From Papiliotrema nemorosa (lineage: Eukaryota > Basidiomycota > Tremellomycetes > Tremellales > Rhynchogastremaceae), in contig JASKOT010000045.1 of assembly GCA_032158125.1 (NCBI GenBank), positions 1 through 64,000 of the forward strand: DNA of 64,000 nt, in the 5' to 3' direction. Below are positions 23,201 through 33,704 of this stretch, piece by piece. The stretch's first letter is position 1, and each line of letters starts with the position of its first letter. Both the position numbers and the translations under genes were made by a program. The notes under the pieces are model-generated. The model saw only the letters and a program-made list of their open reading frames with translations, was not told the DNA's origin and searched no databases.

Positions 23201-24873
23201 ACAGCCGACACCCGGGTCTGCTGGCGTGGTCCCCATGGCTCTGCAGCCGTCCAATGTGCCCATACCACCGGGTATGCCGAACACTCCTCGGTCGATGCAA
23301 GCTGCGCAGATGGCCAACAACCCTCAAATGGTGTATTCATGGATCAAACTCCGAGAGGAATCCATGAAGTCGAAGTTTCGTGAGTGTTAGTCGACCCCGT
23401 ACTCTCCTCAGATCGTGCTGATACATCTTTAGCCAAGGAGTTTCGCAGTTTGTCGGAAGACGAGAAACCGCGTTTCTTGTCTGAGCTTCGGGCTATGATT
23501 CCTTCTGCACGAGAAGCGCAGGAGAAAACGCCGAAATTCCTGGTAGTCGCTCTCGAGGGGTCCAAGGAGGATATCGGGACTATCATGAATCTCATCTCGA
23601 TGGTGAGCTTTCTAGCAATGCTTTTCGCTGACGACAGTACATGTTCATCTTCATTGCCCTGCAACACGCCGAAGCGGGTCGATTTCCATTCAGTTTGGCG
23701 GACCTCGCGAAACTGCGAGATCCCTTGCACAAGACCCTGTTCAAGCTAAACAACATCTTCAAAGCGCTAGCTTCTTCGGCAGATGGTCAAGCTCATCTGC
23801 AAAAGGTTACCACGGCACTCGATTCTGCTCAGCCCGCACTGAGCTCATCCATGCCTCCACCAACGTCCTTGCCAGAGGACATTGCTGCCAAGTTGCCCAA
23901 AGGGCTGCGAGTAGAAGATCTCAAGCCACCACCTGCCAAACGGCAAAAGGGAACCGCCGGACGTGGATCCCCTGCTCAGTCTGGAACGGCCGGTACGCCG
24001 GAAGCCAAAACTCCTGTTGGAACCGCGGACTCTCCCGCGGCTGCACCGGGGTCGAGCTCCAAGAAGTCTTCAGCTGCAGCAGGTGGCAAGCGTAAACGAC
24101 AAGCGTCGACGAGTAGAACACCTGTTGCCCAGCAGGTCGCCGAAGTCAAGGAGAATCTCGCGAAGCAAGAAGCACGCGCAGTCCAGCCGGCAAAGAACAA
24201 CATGTTGGGTATTAACATTGACCGGGTCGAGGCCGAGGTTCAAGAGAATGCGCCAATCTTCGCGGCGTATGATGCGCTGCGGAGCGACTCGACGGATGCC
24301 ACGGCGGGCTCGGATGAGATTTGGGCCTCTCTCATCGCTGCGGTGGACCAGTATAATGCGGATCCTACCAACCATGCTGTTGGTACCCACGATATCTCGG
24401 CCGCCTTGAACCAAGCTTCGACATCGCTCACTAGTCAATCCGGCCTTGCCGGCGTTACTTCTCTCGAGGGATTGAATGCTCTTGCGACCGCCAACAGTTT
24501 GGGCAATCTCGTCAATGGTGGTAAACCTTTCGGTGGAGAGGACGACCTGTTTGAGCAATTCATCGACGTCACCCAAGTCGACGAAACGCCTCGATGGGCT
24601 CTGCCCACGCCGGAACTGTGGCGTGTCACTTCGCGAGAGGATGATTCGGATACCTCGCCTGAAAGTATCAAGACGGTCGGAAGCACGACCGGCTTGTCAC
24701 TAAAGACGCCGCTCAATCCTGCTGTAGGAATCAACGAGAAGGATGACTCGAGCTCGGCAGTATTGGGTGGGTTGAACAGCCCTGAAAGCAGCGCATATAA
24801 TGGGGTTATCTTTGGTGGTTGGGCAGACGACGCGACTTTTGACTTTGTCACCAATACGACGACGGTGCAATAG
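20228..24873 (+). CDS. SWI1: ARID-domain Gln-rich protein, SWI1-like SWI/SNF subunit
   Basis: Swi1/ARID1-type subunits guide the SWI/SNF remodeller to chromatin. Seven exons are joined by short introns, with donors near 20718, 21376, 21832, 22741, 23380 and 23603. Each junction keeps frame, for example NGGSAK/VANNLQMW across the ARID. Residues 1 to about 780 are dominated by Gln, with CAG/CAA runs. The ARID follows at about 22610-22980: FWAYLGQMHLKRTEPLAPP, then GRPVNLYFLFSLVHRNGG and LQMWTYMGGYLGF. A helical region with YMFIFIALQHAEAGRFPF and an Ala/Pro/Lys-rich segment (PPPAKRQKG) precedes an acidic C-terminus ending ATFDFVTNTTTVQ. Fungal SWI1 proteins have this Gln-rich/ARID arrangement. 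The orthology is inferred; a different ARID regulator is possible. Confidence 0.8.
22427..22470 (+). repeat. CAG/CAA triplet repeat (polyGln) in the SWI1-like gene
   Basis: The longest of several CAG/CAA tracts in this gene, encoding an uninterrupted Gln run followed by Ser codons. It probably varies in length between strains. Confidence 0.85.
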
Positions 24874-25180
24874 GGTTCACCGATGACTAGTATCGCGACA
24901 ATTTGGAGGGGAGAGGCATCACGCTAAGCGGAGGAGTATAACCTCCTTGATGGGATTGGAGGAGTGACGACGGGGTTTTGTAAAGTACGTCTCATCTTAT
25001 CCCTAGCATCTTTGTCGGATCAGTATTCCTAATAGTGTAACAAGTAATCGATCATCATTTGTCTAGTCTCGAGGATATGTAGGGAAAATACGTCGTATAG
25101 TTTGTACTGTAACAACACGAGACACAATGTCATCAGTCTACCGAATTTTCTATCACTGTCTCCATCTCTGAAAGCTACCA
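24874..25180. other. Convergent 3' spacer
   Basis: 307 bp between the stops of the SWI1-like gene (+) and the small 25181 gene (-). It holds both 3' UTRs. No gene was seen. Confidence 0.35.
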
Positions 25181-25483
25181 TCATCCTCCAGCCGCAGCGC
25201 TCGAAGCGAGACTTGCAGCCCAACTACCCAAATCTTCCGCCAAATGACTTAGGTCAGACTGACATTGAGATTTGGCAAAGTGATATGTGAGCCAAGCGAG
25301 AGATCCGGCGATGAGGGAGAACCCCCCGAACTCAGTCATACTTGCTGCACCGCTCGTTGCAGCTCGCTCCCCAAATACAGGACCACGGTGACTGGAGATG
25401 GTAGATGATTCAGAGGGATCGCCGCCGAAGATGCTGCGCCAGGTGGAGCTAAGGACAGAAGTGATGGAAGGGCAAGAGGACAT
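25181..25483 (-). CDS. Small hypothetical single-pass membrane protein (tandem paralogue 1)
   Basis: A 100-residue single-exon frame starting MSSCPSITSVLSSTWRSIFG. After a Ser/Gly-rich linker comes one hydrophobic segment, TEFGGFSLIAGSLAWLT, then YHFAKSQ and an Ala/Ser-rich tail. The pattern TE..GF......WLT..F..SQ is shared with the next gene at 26042, and so is an earlier W-S-I/L-F helix (STWRSIF / SYWNSLF), so the two are probably tandem duplicates. There is no known domain. One transmembrane or membrane-dipping helix is likely; orientation and role are unknown. The small size makes the call moderate. Confidence 0.5.
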   Translation of the reverse strand: MSSCPSITSVLSSTWRSIFGGDPSESSTISSHRGPVFGERAATSGAASMTEFGGFSLIAGSLAWLTYHFAKSQCQSDLSHLAEDLGSWAASLASSAAAGG

Positions 25484-26041
25484 GGAGAGGTTGGGTATCG
25501 ACTTGTGGGTGTAGCCAGGGCGATCGGGAGGTTTCAGGTGCGTGGTCGATGTGAAATGGGAAAGGAAATGGGGCTGGGAAGGAAGGGATGTCGAGATGTT
25601 GAGGTGGAGGGATGCTACTGTTGATCATGGTTTTCACGGTGTACAGTACAGCACACCCCAAGGAGTGTTCGGGTTTGTTTGATAATCACCTCTGGGGGCT
25701 GAGACCAGGGGTACTTGGCATTGGCGTAGAAAAAGGATACTCATTCTACTACCTTTATCTCCACGGCCAGGTGAGTCCATCATATCTATGGGCGTTTCCA
25801 CCGCGCTGTTTTGGGACTATGCTGTAATATTGAAGATTCAAGGGATGGATGCGTAGCGCTAGACTACACCCTCTCCGGCTAAACCATTCATGGAAGAGTT
25901 GACTGGAGCCTCACTTCGTTGGAGAGAAAAGAGATGGACAAGCGAGTCAGCGCTCGCCCATATTACATACGGACTGCGCTGTACTGTACGGTACCAACTC
26001 CAGGTGATTCCTAGGAGAGCAGGTGGTGAAAGAGATGCCTA
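25484..26041. other. Intergenic spacer
   Basis: 558 bp. It contains TACAGTA at 25642-25648 and TACTGTA at 25982-25988. A 71-codon plus-strand open frame at 25612 has no homology I recognise and is not called. Confidence 0.35.
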
Positions 26042-26428
26042 CTAGTATCTAGAATGATACCGAGAGTAGATCGAACCAGAATCTAAAAGTCCTCCTCGAG
26101 TGACAGCCGATGGAAGGTTATAGACCTCGTGTCCAGCCTGAGATCCAAAGCCTTGCATTGTCAACCAGATTAAAGGGAGGGTGACAGCTGTGAACCCGGC
26201 AATTTCGGTCCATGTCATCCGTGTAGGTGTCGTCCAGGCGGTTGAGTCTTGCTTTCTTGACTGGTAACTGTCCGCAAGGGGTGGCGATGAGACGGGGGTA
26301 GATGGTGTACTAGAGTCGGACCGCTGTGATGAGACGATGGCGTTACTGAACAGACTGTTCCAATACGATTTGAGGGTATCGACCATAGAAGAGGCACTGG
26401 CTGAGCCGTCTCGGGTATGACCTGACAT
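26042..26428 (-). CDS. Small hypothetical single-pass membrane protein (tandem paralogue 2)
   Basis: 128 residues, apparently a single exon, starting MSGHTRDGSASASSMVDTL. A Ser/Thr/Pro-rich region is followed by the hydrophobic segment WTEIAGFTAVTLPLIWLTMQ, then GFGSQ. This shares the TE..GF......WLT pattern and spacing with the 25181 product, and both carry an upstream aromatic helix. The C-terminal tail is Tyr/Arg-rich, ending SIYSRYHSRY. No domain is recognised. The two genes lie head-to-tail with 558 bp between them. Confidence 0.5.
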   Translation of the reverse strand: MSGHTRDGSASASSMVDTLKSYWNSLFSNAIVSSQRSDSSTPSTPVSSPPLADSYQSRKQDSTAWTTPTRMTWTEIAGFTAVTLPLIWLTMQGFGSQAGHEVYNLPSAVTRGGLLDSGSIYSRYHSRY

Positions 26429-26766
26429 TTCGTTTGCAGAAGGATCGATCTGATGAAGAGAGCATATTGAGGAACAGTTTTAAGTGTCATGGATGAGTTC
26501 TGCATTGATCTACGCGGAACAGTCTAAAACGAGGAAGAGAGGAGACGACACCGAAAGGAGCGTCTTCATTCAGCGTGTGAGGTGTTCTGCAGTGGAAGGC
26601 GACATCTCCAGCCCTTCAAAGCACCCAGTTCTCATGACATGCATATAAACATAGGGAACTTGGAAGCCACAATGCACCAAACATACATCGATGTAGATAC
26701 CATCACGCCCTAATGCCCCTCGATCGAACCGCCACGCACCGTATCGTACTGCAGTTTCCGCAGCTT
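26429..26766. other. Intergenic spacer
   Basis: 338 bp between two minus-strand small genes. Nothing beyond presumed promoter and terminator was seen. Confidence 0.3.
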
Positions 26767-27570
26767 TCAAACGGATATTCTACTGACCATCTCCTGCAAA
26801 CTCAACGGAGCAGGCATAACCACCACCACAGGACCCTGAGAAGCCGTCTGACTCGGAAATTCTCTTGCTGCCCACCACGCATCCTTGCCTAAACCTATTG
26901 CGGACAGAGCAATCAGATAAGCGACAGTCGCCACTCCTCCAATCGCGCTGAGCTTGTTGGCGTCTTCCTGAGATAATTCCCAGTCTTCGTACGCGGTCTT
27001 GAGGGGCTTCAGACTGGAACTGGCAGTTGAATGAAACAGGCTGCATCCTTCTGAGACGATATTGGAGCCTGTCTCCTTGAGGGCAGAAAAGAAGTCGGGA
27101 CGAGCGGTATTTCCAGACGCCACGACGGAGTCGGCATCTTCCAAACTTTTCGTCTCCCTGGGGCGAAGAGCCCAGTCGGACAATGGTTTGAAGAGTCTGC
27201 CAATTGCTTCTCGACGAGAGGCCCAGGTAGACTTGTTCTCAGACCTGGCGGTATCCGCTTCAGGCTGGACTTCTGACGCAGGAGCCCCGTGAGCTTCTGA
27301 ACTCTGCGAGTTGGGGTGATGCCCCTCTTGCTCGCCTGTGGGAGCTGGAGTACCGCGACCAGATCCGGGAACATCTTGGTGTCAGTGACTATTAGGTCCA
27401 ATTTCATTTCCCCAGACCGACTTACTAGAAGGTGTCGACTCGATGTCGAACCCATCATCATCTCCCGTAAGCCCTTTGACGTCGGCCCACCCACTTGAGG
27501 TAGGTGCGCTGGGCTGATCTGAAGCGTCAGTCTATTTGTCTTTTTCTCACCACACACCATTCCAAGTCAT
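26767..27570 (-). CDS. Hypothetical small membrane protein
   Basis: A three-exon model. ATG at 27570 (MTWN) is joined across a short intron to DQPSAPTSSGWADVKGLTG. A second intron (about 27370-27425) leads to the long last exon ending at 26767. The middle is polar and acidic/Ser-rich. A helical stretch (STWASRREAIGRLFKPLSDW) precedes a probable transmembrane segment, AIGGVATVAYLIALSAIGLG, with a Trp-rich end (KDAWWAAREF). A short hydrophobic VVVVMPAPL follows near the C-terminus. No domain is recognised. It sits in the run of small membrane-type genes but shows no clear sequence match to its neighbours. The first exon is tentative. Confidence 0.5.
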
Positions 27571-28113
27571 GATGAGTTGTGCTGTCGACAAAAAAAGATG
27601 CGATCAATAAGAAATGTACGAGGTTGGACGATGCTTGATCCACGAAAGTTGAGTCTCTCGGTGAATGGGAAGAGGGGAGGCCAACGACACGAATGATGTC
27701 GATTAGTCTACCTCAAGCCTGTAGAGCAAAGAATGACCGTCGTGGTCAAAGGATTTTTGCTCTTTATAGACCTTTGATCCTGTGTCCCCGTGATTTTGCG
27801 CCAAACGCGTTTCGTCTAGAGAAGCATAGTCGCTAATCGAGAAGGTCTGTATCTGTACACTGTACGAGTACTGCACATCCAGTAGCTCTGTCGAGCTTCC
27901 GCGGCCACAGCAGGGTATACATTCAGACAACGCATTTCAGTGACACACCTACCTGAAGATGAACCCATAAAGAGATACCCCCACAGCATGGGGACGTGCC
28001 CGAGACTACCCTGAGATCCTGGACACCCACCAAATGCATCTGTCACTTGTCATGAACACCTCACGCGTGAATCATAGCAAGACTCTCGCTCAGTCAATCT
28101 TCAGTTACATGTA
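27571..28113. other. Intergenic spacer
   Basis: 543 bp with no supported gene. Near-palindromic GTACACTGTACGAGTAC lies around 27857-27873. Confidence 0.3.
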
Positions 28114-28658
28114 TCAAATCGCTGAGCCAAGCGTCAATGGGCCAGTCAACGGGCTTTTCGACCATCCTCCAAAGCCCGAATCAGGCCGCCATGGGGCGTA
28201 TGCAGTCCCACTGGCGAGGGTATGGAGGACCCTCCCGAAGCTGTCAAGTGTGTTCTGCGAAGCTTCAATCGTAATACCACCTTTGCTGGGTTTGGGGAAG
28301 ATCGTGTTGTACCCCTCCCAAGCGCCTTTTGTCACTGCAATGATGGGCGCCACTTGAGCGGCCACGGGTCCGACTGTACTTGCAAACGACTTGATGCCTT
28401 GCCACGCGGATGTGCCGACAGAAGACGCCCATCCTGCCCAAGTCTTCGGGGCCGAGGTGTCGGTATCATGAGACCTTTTCGCATCTTCGTCCGGGGGACT
28501 GATCGCTGTGGTGTCAGCCACTGTACTCAGTAGTCCTTGTTTATGCACAGACTAGGTAAGGCGGATTCGGGATTGCGGGTGGTATCGCCAATTGTCTTCT
28601 CAACTTTGAATTCAGCCTCAACCCACATCAGTGACGGAGCCTACTTACCCTGGCTCAT
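28114..28658 (-). CDS. Hypothetical small protein with central hydrophobic segment
   Basis: A two-exon model: ATG at 28658 encodes MSQ and joins through a ~150-nt intron to AISPPDEDAKRSHDTD, giving about 133 residues. A Trp-containing helix (TWAGWASSVGTSAWQGIKSF) is followed by the mildly hydrophobic VGPVAAQVAPIIAVTKGAW, then a Gly/Pro-rich tail ending TLGSAI. Alternatively translation could use only the long exon. No domain is recognised. The W-x-x-W amphipathic helix before a small-residue hydrophobic stretch recalls the next gene (29089). Confidence 0.45.
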
Positions 28659-29088
28659 CGTGATGACTTGTTCTCAGACTAGTCTGTGAAGCGTGATGAC
28701 TGTGATGTACAAGCAGAAGATTCAGACGGGAAAGAGGAGGAGAGCGTTCAAGGATGAGAGAGCAGGCCGCCACCGGGATGAAAGGACGAAATCGAAGCCC
28801 GATGCTCTCGCAGAAATTGTGTAGAACGAAGCTGTCGTTGGGAAATGGCGATCGAGGAGGGCTCTATGTGAAAGGATGTGTCTCTCACTGCATCAACGAA
28901 GCTCATGGAATGTCCAAGAAATTCTCAAACCACTCTACAATATGATTATCTACAGTATGGTAGACCCGTATCACATATGTAGGAGCAAAAGACTTCCCTC
29001 TATCGCCCGTGATCCTCAAAAACCACGACACGTTGTACTGCCGGACTCTGCAGGGGTATTCGAATAATGTATGTATGGGTGCAATAGC
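28659..29088. other. Intergenic spacer
   Basis: 430 bp. It contains a TACAGTA word at 28951-28957. No gene is supported. Confidence 0.3.
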
Positions 29089-30015
29089 CTACCGGTACCG
29101 GAAATGATGGCTCATTTGAGACAAGTCCGAGACCCAAGGCATGGTCGACCCATGCAAAGTCCCACCGTCTGACCTGGCTGACCAGGGCCCACGACTGTTC
29201 AAAAACGCATAAGTCTCAGCTGCACCCATCCACTGATTCGCCCCGTACCCAGCCGTACTAAACGCATGGGTCAATGCCCAAAGTCCTATTCCCACCCCTG
29301 CAGCCGCTGAGCCAACCTTGATTGCGGAACCGTATTGATCTAGACCTGTTGCTTTTGCAGCTTTACTTGCTGCCCAGCTTATAGCTGAATCTTTGGCTCG
29401 AGAGACGGTAGACCAAAAGCCAGACCCCACTTGAGACAAGGTCTCAGAAGTCTGCGCGTCCCATTTCCAGGGTGTCCAGCTCCAAGATGCCTGTTCTCCA
29501 GTGGCTGGTGTTGCGTCTTGCTCATCTCCATGTTGCTGCGTGTCCAACTCAGATTTGCGTCTAGCTTCCTCGAGCTCTCTTTCCTCTTTCGCCATCTCGC
29601 TCTCCAAAATTGAGATCTGCTTGCTCAATCCACTGAGGTGCTCGTACGCCTGCTCTCGACGGGTGGACAGATCGTGGTCCACAGAAATACCAAAGCCACC
29701 TGGCCCGCAGTTGAATCTGTTTTCGTGATCGTTTTCCCAAGCCTTGACTTGCTCGTCGGCGGCTGACCAGACCTGTGAAGCCGATTCTAATTCGATGCGA
29801 AGCTTTGAAAGAGCCTCGGTGCGATCGTACATCGACAGCTGTTTGTCTATCTTCGTAATCTCGCTTGCTTCCGGAGCCGAGGGGCGACCAAGGGCACTAT
29901 CATCCGATGCGCCATTCTCCACAGTGTCTTGGTTCTCTGTTGCAGGGCTGTCACCGAAATCTGACGGCGGTGGTGTTGGCAGAAGGGACTCTTTGCTCCC
30001 CGTCGCGCTCATCAT
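29089..30015 (-). CDS. Hypothetical coiled-coil protein with C-terminal hydrophobic helix
   Basis: A single 308-residue frame starting MMSATGSKESLLPTPPPSD. Residues about 60-165 form predicted coiled-coil helices (LSKLRIELESASQVWSAADE, and ISILESEMAKEERELEEARR). A Trp-rich segment (SWSWTPWKWD) and an amphipathic helix (VSRAKDSAISWAASKAAKA) follow, then a small-residue hydrophobic stretch (IKVGSAAAGVGIGLWALTHA), which is a likely membrane helix. The tail ends MSHHFRYR. No known domain. It could be a tail-anchored-like organelle protein, but nothing indicates which membrane. It is the largest of the five-gene run of unknown proteins. Confidence 0.6.
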   Translation of the reverse strand: MMSATGSKESLLPTPPPSDFGDSPATENQDTVENGASDDSALGRPSAPEASEITKIDKQLSMYDRTEALSKLRIELESASQVWSAADEQVKAWENDHENRFNCGPGGFGISVDHDLSTRREQAYEHLSGLSKQISILESEMAKEERELEEARRKSELDTQQHGDEQDATPATGEQASWSWTPWKWDAQTSETLSQVGSGFWSTVSRAKDSAISWAASKAAKATGLDQYGSAIKVGSAAAGVGIGLWALTHAFSTAGYGANQWMGAAETYAFLNSRGPWSARSDGGTLHGSTMPWVSDLSQMSHHFRYR

Positions 30016-30427
30016 GGAAATAGCTGTCTGATCAATATTCTCAGCAGTGGATCTGGGGTTGCTTCGTTGCTTTCAGTCAAGGTCAAGTGAGCAAGCAAGA
30101 CTGTGAGAACTTGCACGCCATACTGTACGACATGATTACCAACCCTCCTTTGAGTACCGCCCAGAAGAAAGGATGTGCCGTTGTACAGTAGATTGTGCTA
30201 GCGCTTGCTCAAAAATCGCATCTCATTGTTGGTTCGCGAGGGGGCGAGCGTCAATACACCTTTCGCCTCGTCCACTATCAATAAGATGTAAGAACAGCAC
30301 ATTTGCAGCACGAGGACCGAATTGTGAGGTTTGGCTCTTTAGAGCTTCAGAGAGTGTATATGAGCTACAACGAACTTTGTTCGTCCCTCCTACAAGTGAC
30401 CTCGTCGCCCCAGACAGGGTCACCACC
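30016..30427. other. Intergenic spacer
   Basis: 412 bp between the coiled-coil gene and the RBM26/27-like gene. TACTGTA at 30121-30127 and TACAGTA at 30184-30190. No gene was seen. Confidence 0.3.
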
Positions 30428-32706
30428 TTACTCGTCGTCCTCCCGTTCTCCACGATGTGTCTCTTCAGACATTTCCACCTCGTGATGCGCTCCTGACTCT
30501 TCTGTCGATTCGTTACCGTTCGTAGGATATGATACAGTTGTCTGATACCACGTCGCATTGATCTTTCCCGCATATTCAGGCAATTCGTTTGTCCCTTGAG
30601 CCATCACCTGCCTATCAGCTTTCCTGCGACTGTGATTCGCTTTCAGTCTCACCTTTTCAGCTACGGCTCGATTGGGGTAGACGACCTTGAAGCCGTCCCG
30701 AACATCCTCGACAGTCCCGCCTGTCCCGGCAAAGTACGTCTTGATCCGCTCCCTACTCCCATCCTCGCTGAAGGCTTCGCCAGAAATGTGCAGCGCTTGC
30801 GTCCTATTGTCGAGTCGCATTGGACCTCTGACAGGTCCCGCACCTCGTCCACGACCTCGACCTCTACCCCGGCCTCGGGGCGAGCTGCCATATGGTGTAT
30901 AGCGAGCAGCGGCAGAGGGGGAGATACCAAGAGTTGTGGCCTGCAATCAGCTGATAATCATGGGCCATATCTCTGAATTTACCTTTTCGCGTAAAGAAGA
31001 TAGCTGAGCGGAGAGACGCATAAGTTCCTCTTGATCCGCCTGACCTTTCGTTTCCATCCCATGCCTGGCGAGAATCGCCTCCAGCTTCCCTTTTTCGGCG
31101 CCCATGTCTTCATCACCTTCCTCGGGCTTGGGTATAGGTTTGTCCGCCTCTTCGAATTCCTTGTTGATCTCTTTCAGCCGCTTCAGCAGGGCAAGCTTAT
31201 CCTCCTTCGTTCCTTCCTTGGCTCGCGCGAGCAAGACCTTCTGCTCAGCCATCAAAGTTTCCTTTTTCTGTCTCCTCTCTTTCTGCTCCAAGTCCAGTAG
31301 TGTCGCCTTGAGTCTTTGCTCGGGACCCGTCAACAATGCCTTGGTCGAACCTTGTACATTCCCCTGACCCGTTTCCAGCGCTTTCATATTGGCCAACAAC
31401 CCCGCAGACTTCGCCAGTGCCTCTTGACCTGCTGCTCCATGACCGGGTCGGGGTTTATGCCACAAGACCTTGACATGGCGATTTCCAAACACCGCTTCAT
31501 CCGATTTCCAAGCTTGATACGCTTCATAATTACTGGTAAAGCTGACCAAGGCGCGTTTCGATTTTGCCTCTACAGCGACATTCGTCACTTCGCCAAACTG
31601 ACTGAAATAGTCGCGTATGGCAATGATGGACAAGTTGGGTTGAGGGATATCGGTGATGACCAAGGTGTTGCCGTTCCGATCCTGTGGAGGTTTACTTGAA
31701 CCCATAAACTCCGCATCAACAGGTTCTCGACGACCGGAGCCTTCTGGCATACCACCTCGTCCTCCCCTTGAACCACCTCGACCTCGACCACGACCGCGGC
31801 CTGATTGACCCATAAAGTCCTGCTGAGGCATCCAAGGAGCACCAGGGGGAAAGCCGAACATCATCTCTGCCGTGGGGATAATCATGTCGTCTGAATGTTC
31901 ATAAGGGCAATTGACACCTCTCAGGCAGAACCCTTGTTCTGCTCGTCAGCGTGTGCAATTGAATCAAGCAACGCACCATGGTAGTCCCTGCATTTCTGCC
32001 TCTTCCCCGGCTGACCGTTCTCTCCCATCTCGACATCACCACGAGCAGCCTGCCCATTCTCTCCACTTGGCGCAGAACGAGGGTTCGATGGCCCTGCTAT
32101 AGGTTGAGCAGCGGCAGGGCCAGTGGGAGCATTGGCAGGGGGTTCGGGGCGATATGAGGAGACGACCGCTGGAGCTGCTTGAGTCTGCAGAGCCTTCGGC
32201 GCTGTCGGCGCGGAGACGGGACCTGTCTGGACAGGAGCTGTCGAGGGGGATGAGAGGAAAGATTTCGTCTGTAGGGTTTCAAACATTTGATCAATGAACA
32301 TGCTTGATTCTGACCATCAGCACTAGCTTGGAGGATATGTGTGAGACTCACTTGTATCGAGGAAATCCTCTAGTTCCCTCATCAAAAACTGCCTTGATCA
32401 GCTACTGGCACGCATCACAGCCAGCCAAGTTTTCTTACCTCTTTCCATTGCTGGGTCGATAACGCCGCATCGTGCTTCAGCAAAGCAATGATATAGTCTG
32501 ACATGACCTCTGGATCGGCGTCACATCTTTTGAGAATCGTCAGCATGCATTCTTTCGACACTGATAGAATTATCTTGAACAGATTTCGACAAAGGATTTC
32601 GAGCGATGAAAAATGAGTAGGATACGAAAGACACATACAATGGCTCTAGCACTTTCACGAGCCATGCTCTGAATGCGGGATCGTCGTGGGATTCTGGATG
32701 CAGCAT
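30428..32706 (-). CDS. RBM26/RBM27-type RNA-binding protein (PWI-like, CCCH, RRM)
   Basis: Homologue of human RBM26/27 and fission yeast Rmn1, nuclear RNA surveillance/export factors. In order: an N-terminal PWI-like helical domain over four short exons (AFRAWLVKVLEPL, then CDADPEVMSDYIIALLKHDA, VFDEGTRGFPRY, MFIDQMFETL); a Pro/Ala-rich linker; a CCCH zinc finger split by an intron (CRDYH/GFCLRGVNCPYEH); an Arg/Gly-rich segment; an RRM (NTLVITDIP ... IRDYFSQFGEVTNVAVE ... KRALVSFTSNYEAYQAW); a long coiled coil rich in Lys/Glu; a second RGG tract; and a degenerate RRM (ALHISGEAFS ... IKTYFAGTGGTVEDV). The C-terminus is acidic. The start at 32706 (MLHPESHDDPAF) fits the short N-terminus of the family. 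The domain order is diagnostic. Confidence 0.88.
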
Positions 32707-33704
32707 GACTCCTGTCCAGACTGATCTGGGTGACGAGATGGCTCTGCAAGTATGTGGTGAAAGGGTGGTGTGGGGGGGGACATCAGAAAAGTCAATGGGC
32801 GGGCGAGGTAAAATAGGCGCGCGGAGTGACCCTTGAGGGAGGTAGCTATCTCTGACATGTCAAGCCTCTGGCATTCATGCATGACAATTTGTAGGCTTGG
32901 AAATCACAAGAGGGCCTATAGAATACCTATTAGAGGCTCTTGTAGATGATGGAGAAGGGTCGACGCTGAAGCGCCGACTTGCACGGCTGGGCGACGGCAT
33001 GTGCGCGCGGAGACACCTGGTCAGTGTCAGAGATTCAGACGATTACCACTCGACACACCGCCTCAGCAACGAACGAAGGCTCATGGACTTGTAGCGCCAC
33101 GAACAGCCTCAAAAAATGACAAGAGCGAGAACTCAGATTCTTGGCTTGGTCGCGCATGTGACGGGCTAAAATCTTTTGGGTCAAGATACGTCGTTCTGGG
33201 TTCAGACTCTACCGAGCTATCCTGGTCTCTTCCGTCTGCCCCTTTTATCACCTATACCGGCGATCCCGAACCCAATCCTCGAAGATTTGATTCATAAAGT
33301 GATTCTTTCAAGTGATTCTTTCAATGAGGATTGAGAAAAGATGGATGATAAGAGTAAGGGTACAATTGCTAACTGGCTCCATCGAAACCATCGCGAGATG
33401 CGGGACATTGCTATTTCTCAGAGAGTCCTGCCCATCGCGGCTACTCAATCTAACTTTCCAATCTGGGGATAGCCGCTCTGGTAGTTGGATTCGGGAGATC
33501 CTGACGTCCTTCCATTATCCGACGTAGTTGCAGATCCCGAATCCTCGCCGTCATTCACCTAAGCTGTGTATGACATGCATTACTGATGGCAGTAGCAAAT
33601 GCAAATAGAATGTACAGTATATCGTTCGATGCTGTGAGATGCTAGCGTGAGAACTGGCGTTCCTCACACAGTCGCACGTCTTGGGACATCTGGGGTAACA
33701 CTGC
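32707..33704. other. Intergenic region upstream of RBM26/27-like gene
   Basis: 998 bp. It includes a small direct repeat of AGTGATTCTTTCA near 33298-33324 and TACAGTA at 33613-33619. Short chance frames only; no supported gene. Confidence 0.35.

Noticed and set aside
25612..25827. 71-codon plus-strand frame with hydrophobic start
   Set aside because: No splice partner, no homology seen and no conserved context; spacing suggests intergenic DNA.
27009..27560. 183-codon minus-strand open frame overlapping the 26767 gene
   Set aside because: Its amino-acid composition looks random; the neighbouring frame gives a coherent protein with a membrane helix and consistent splicing.
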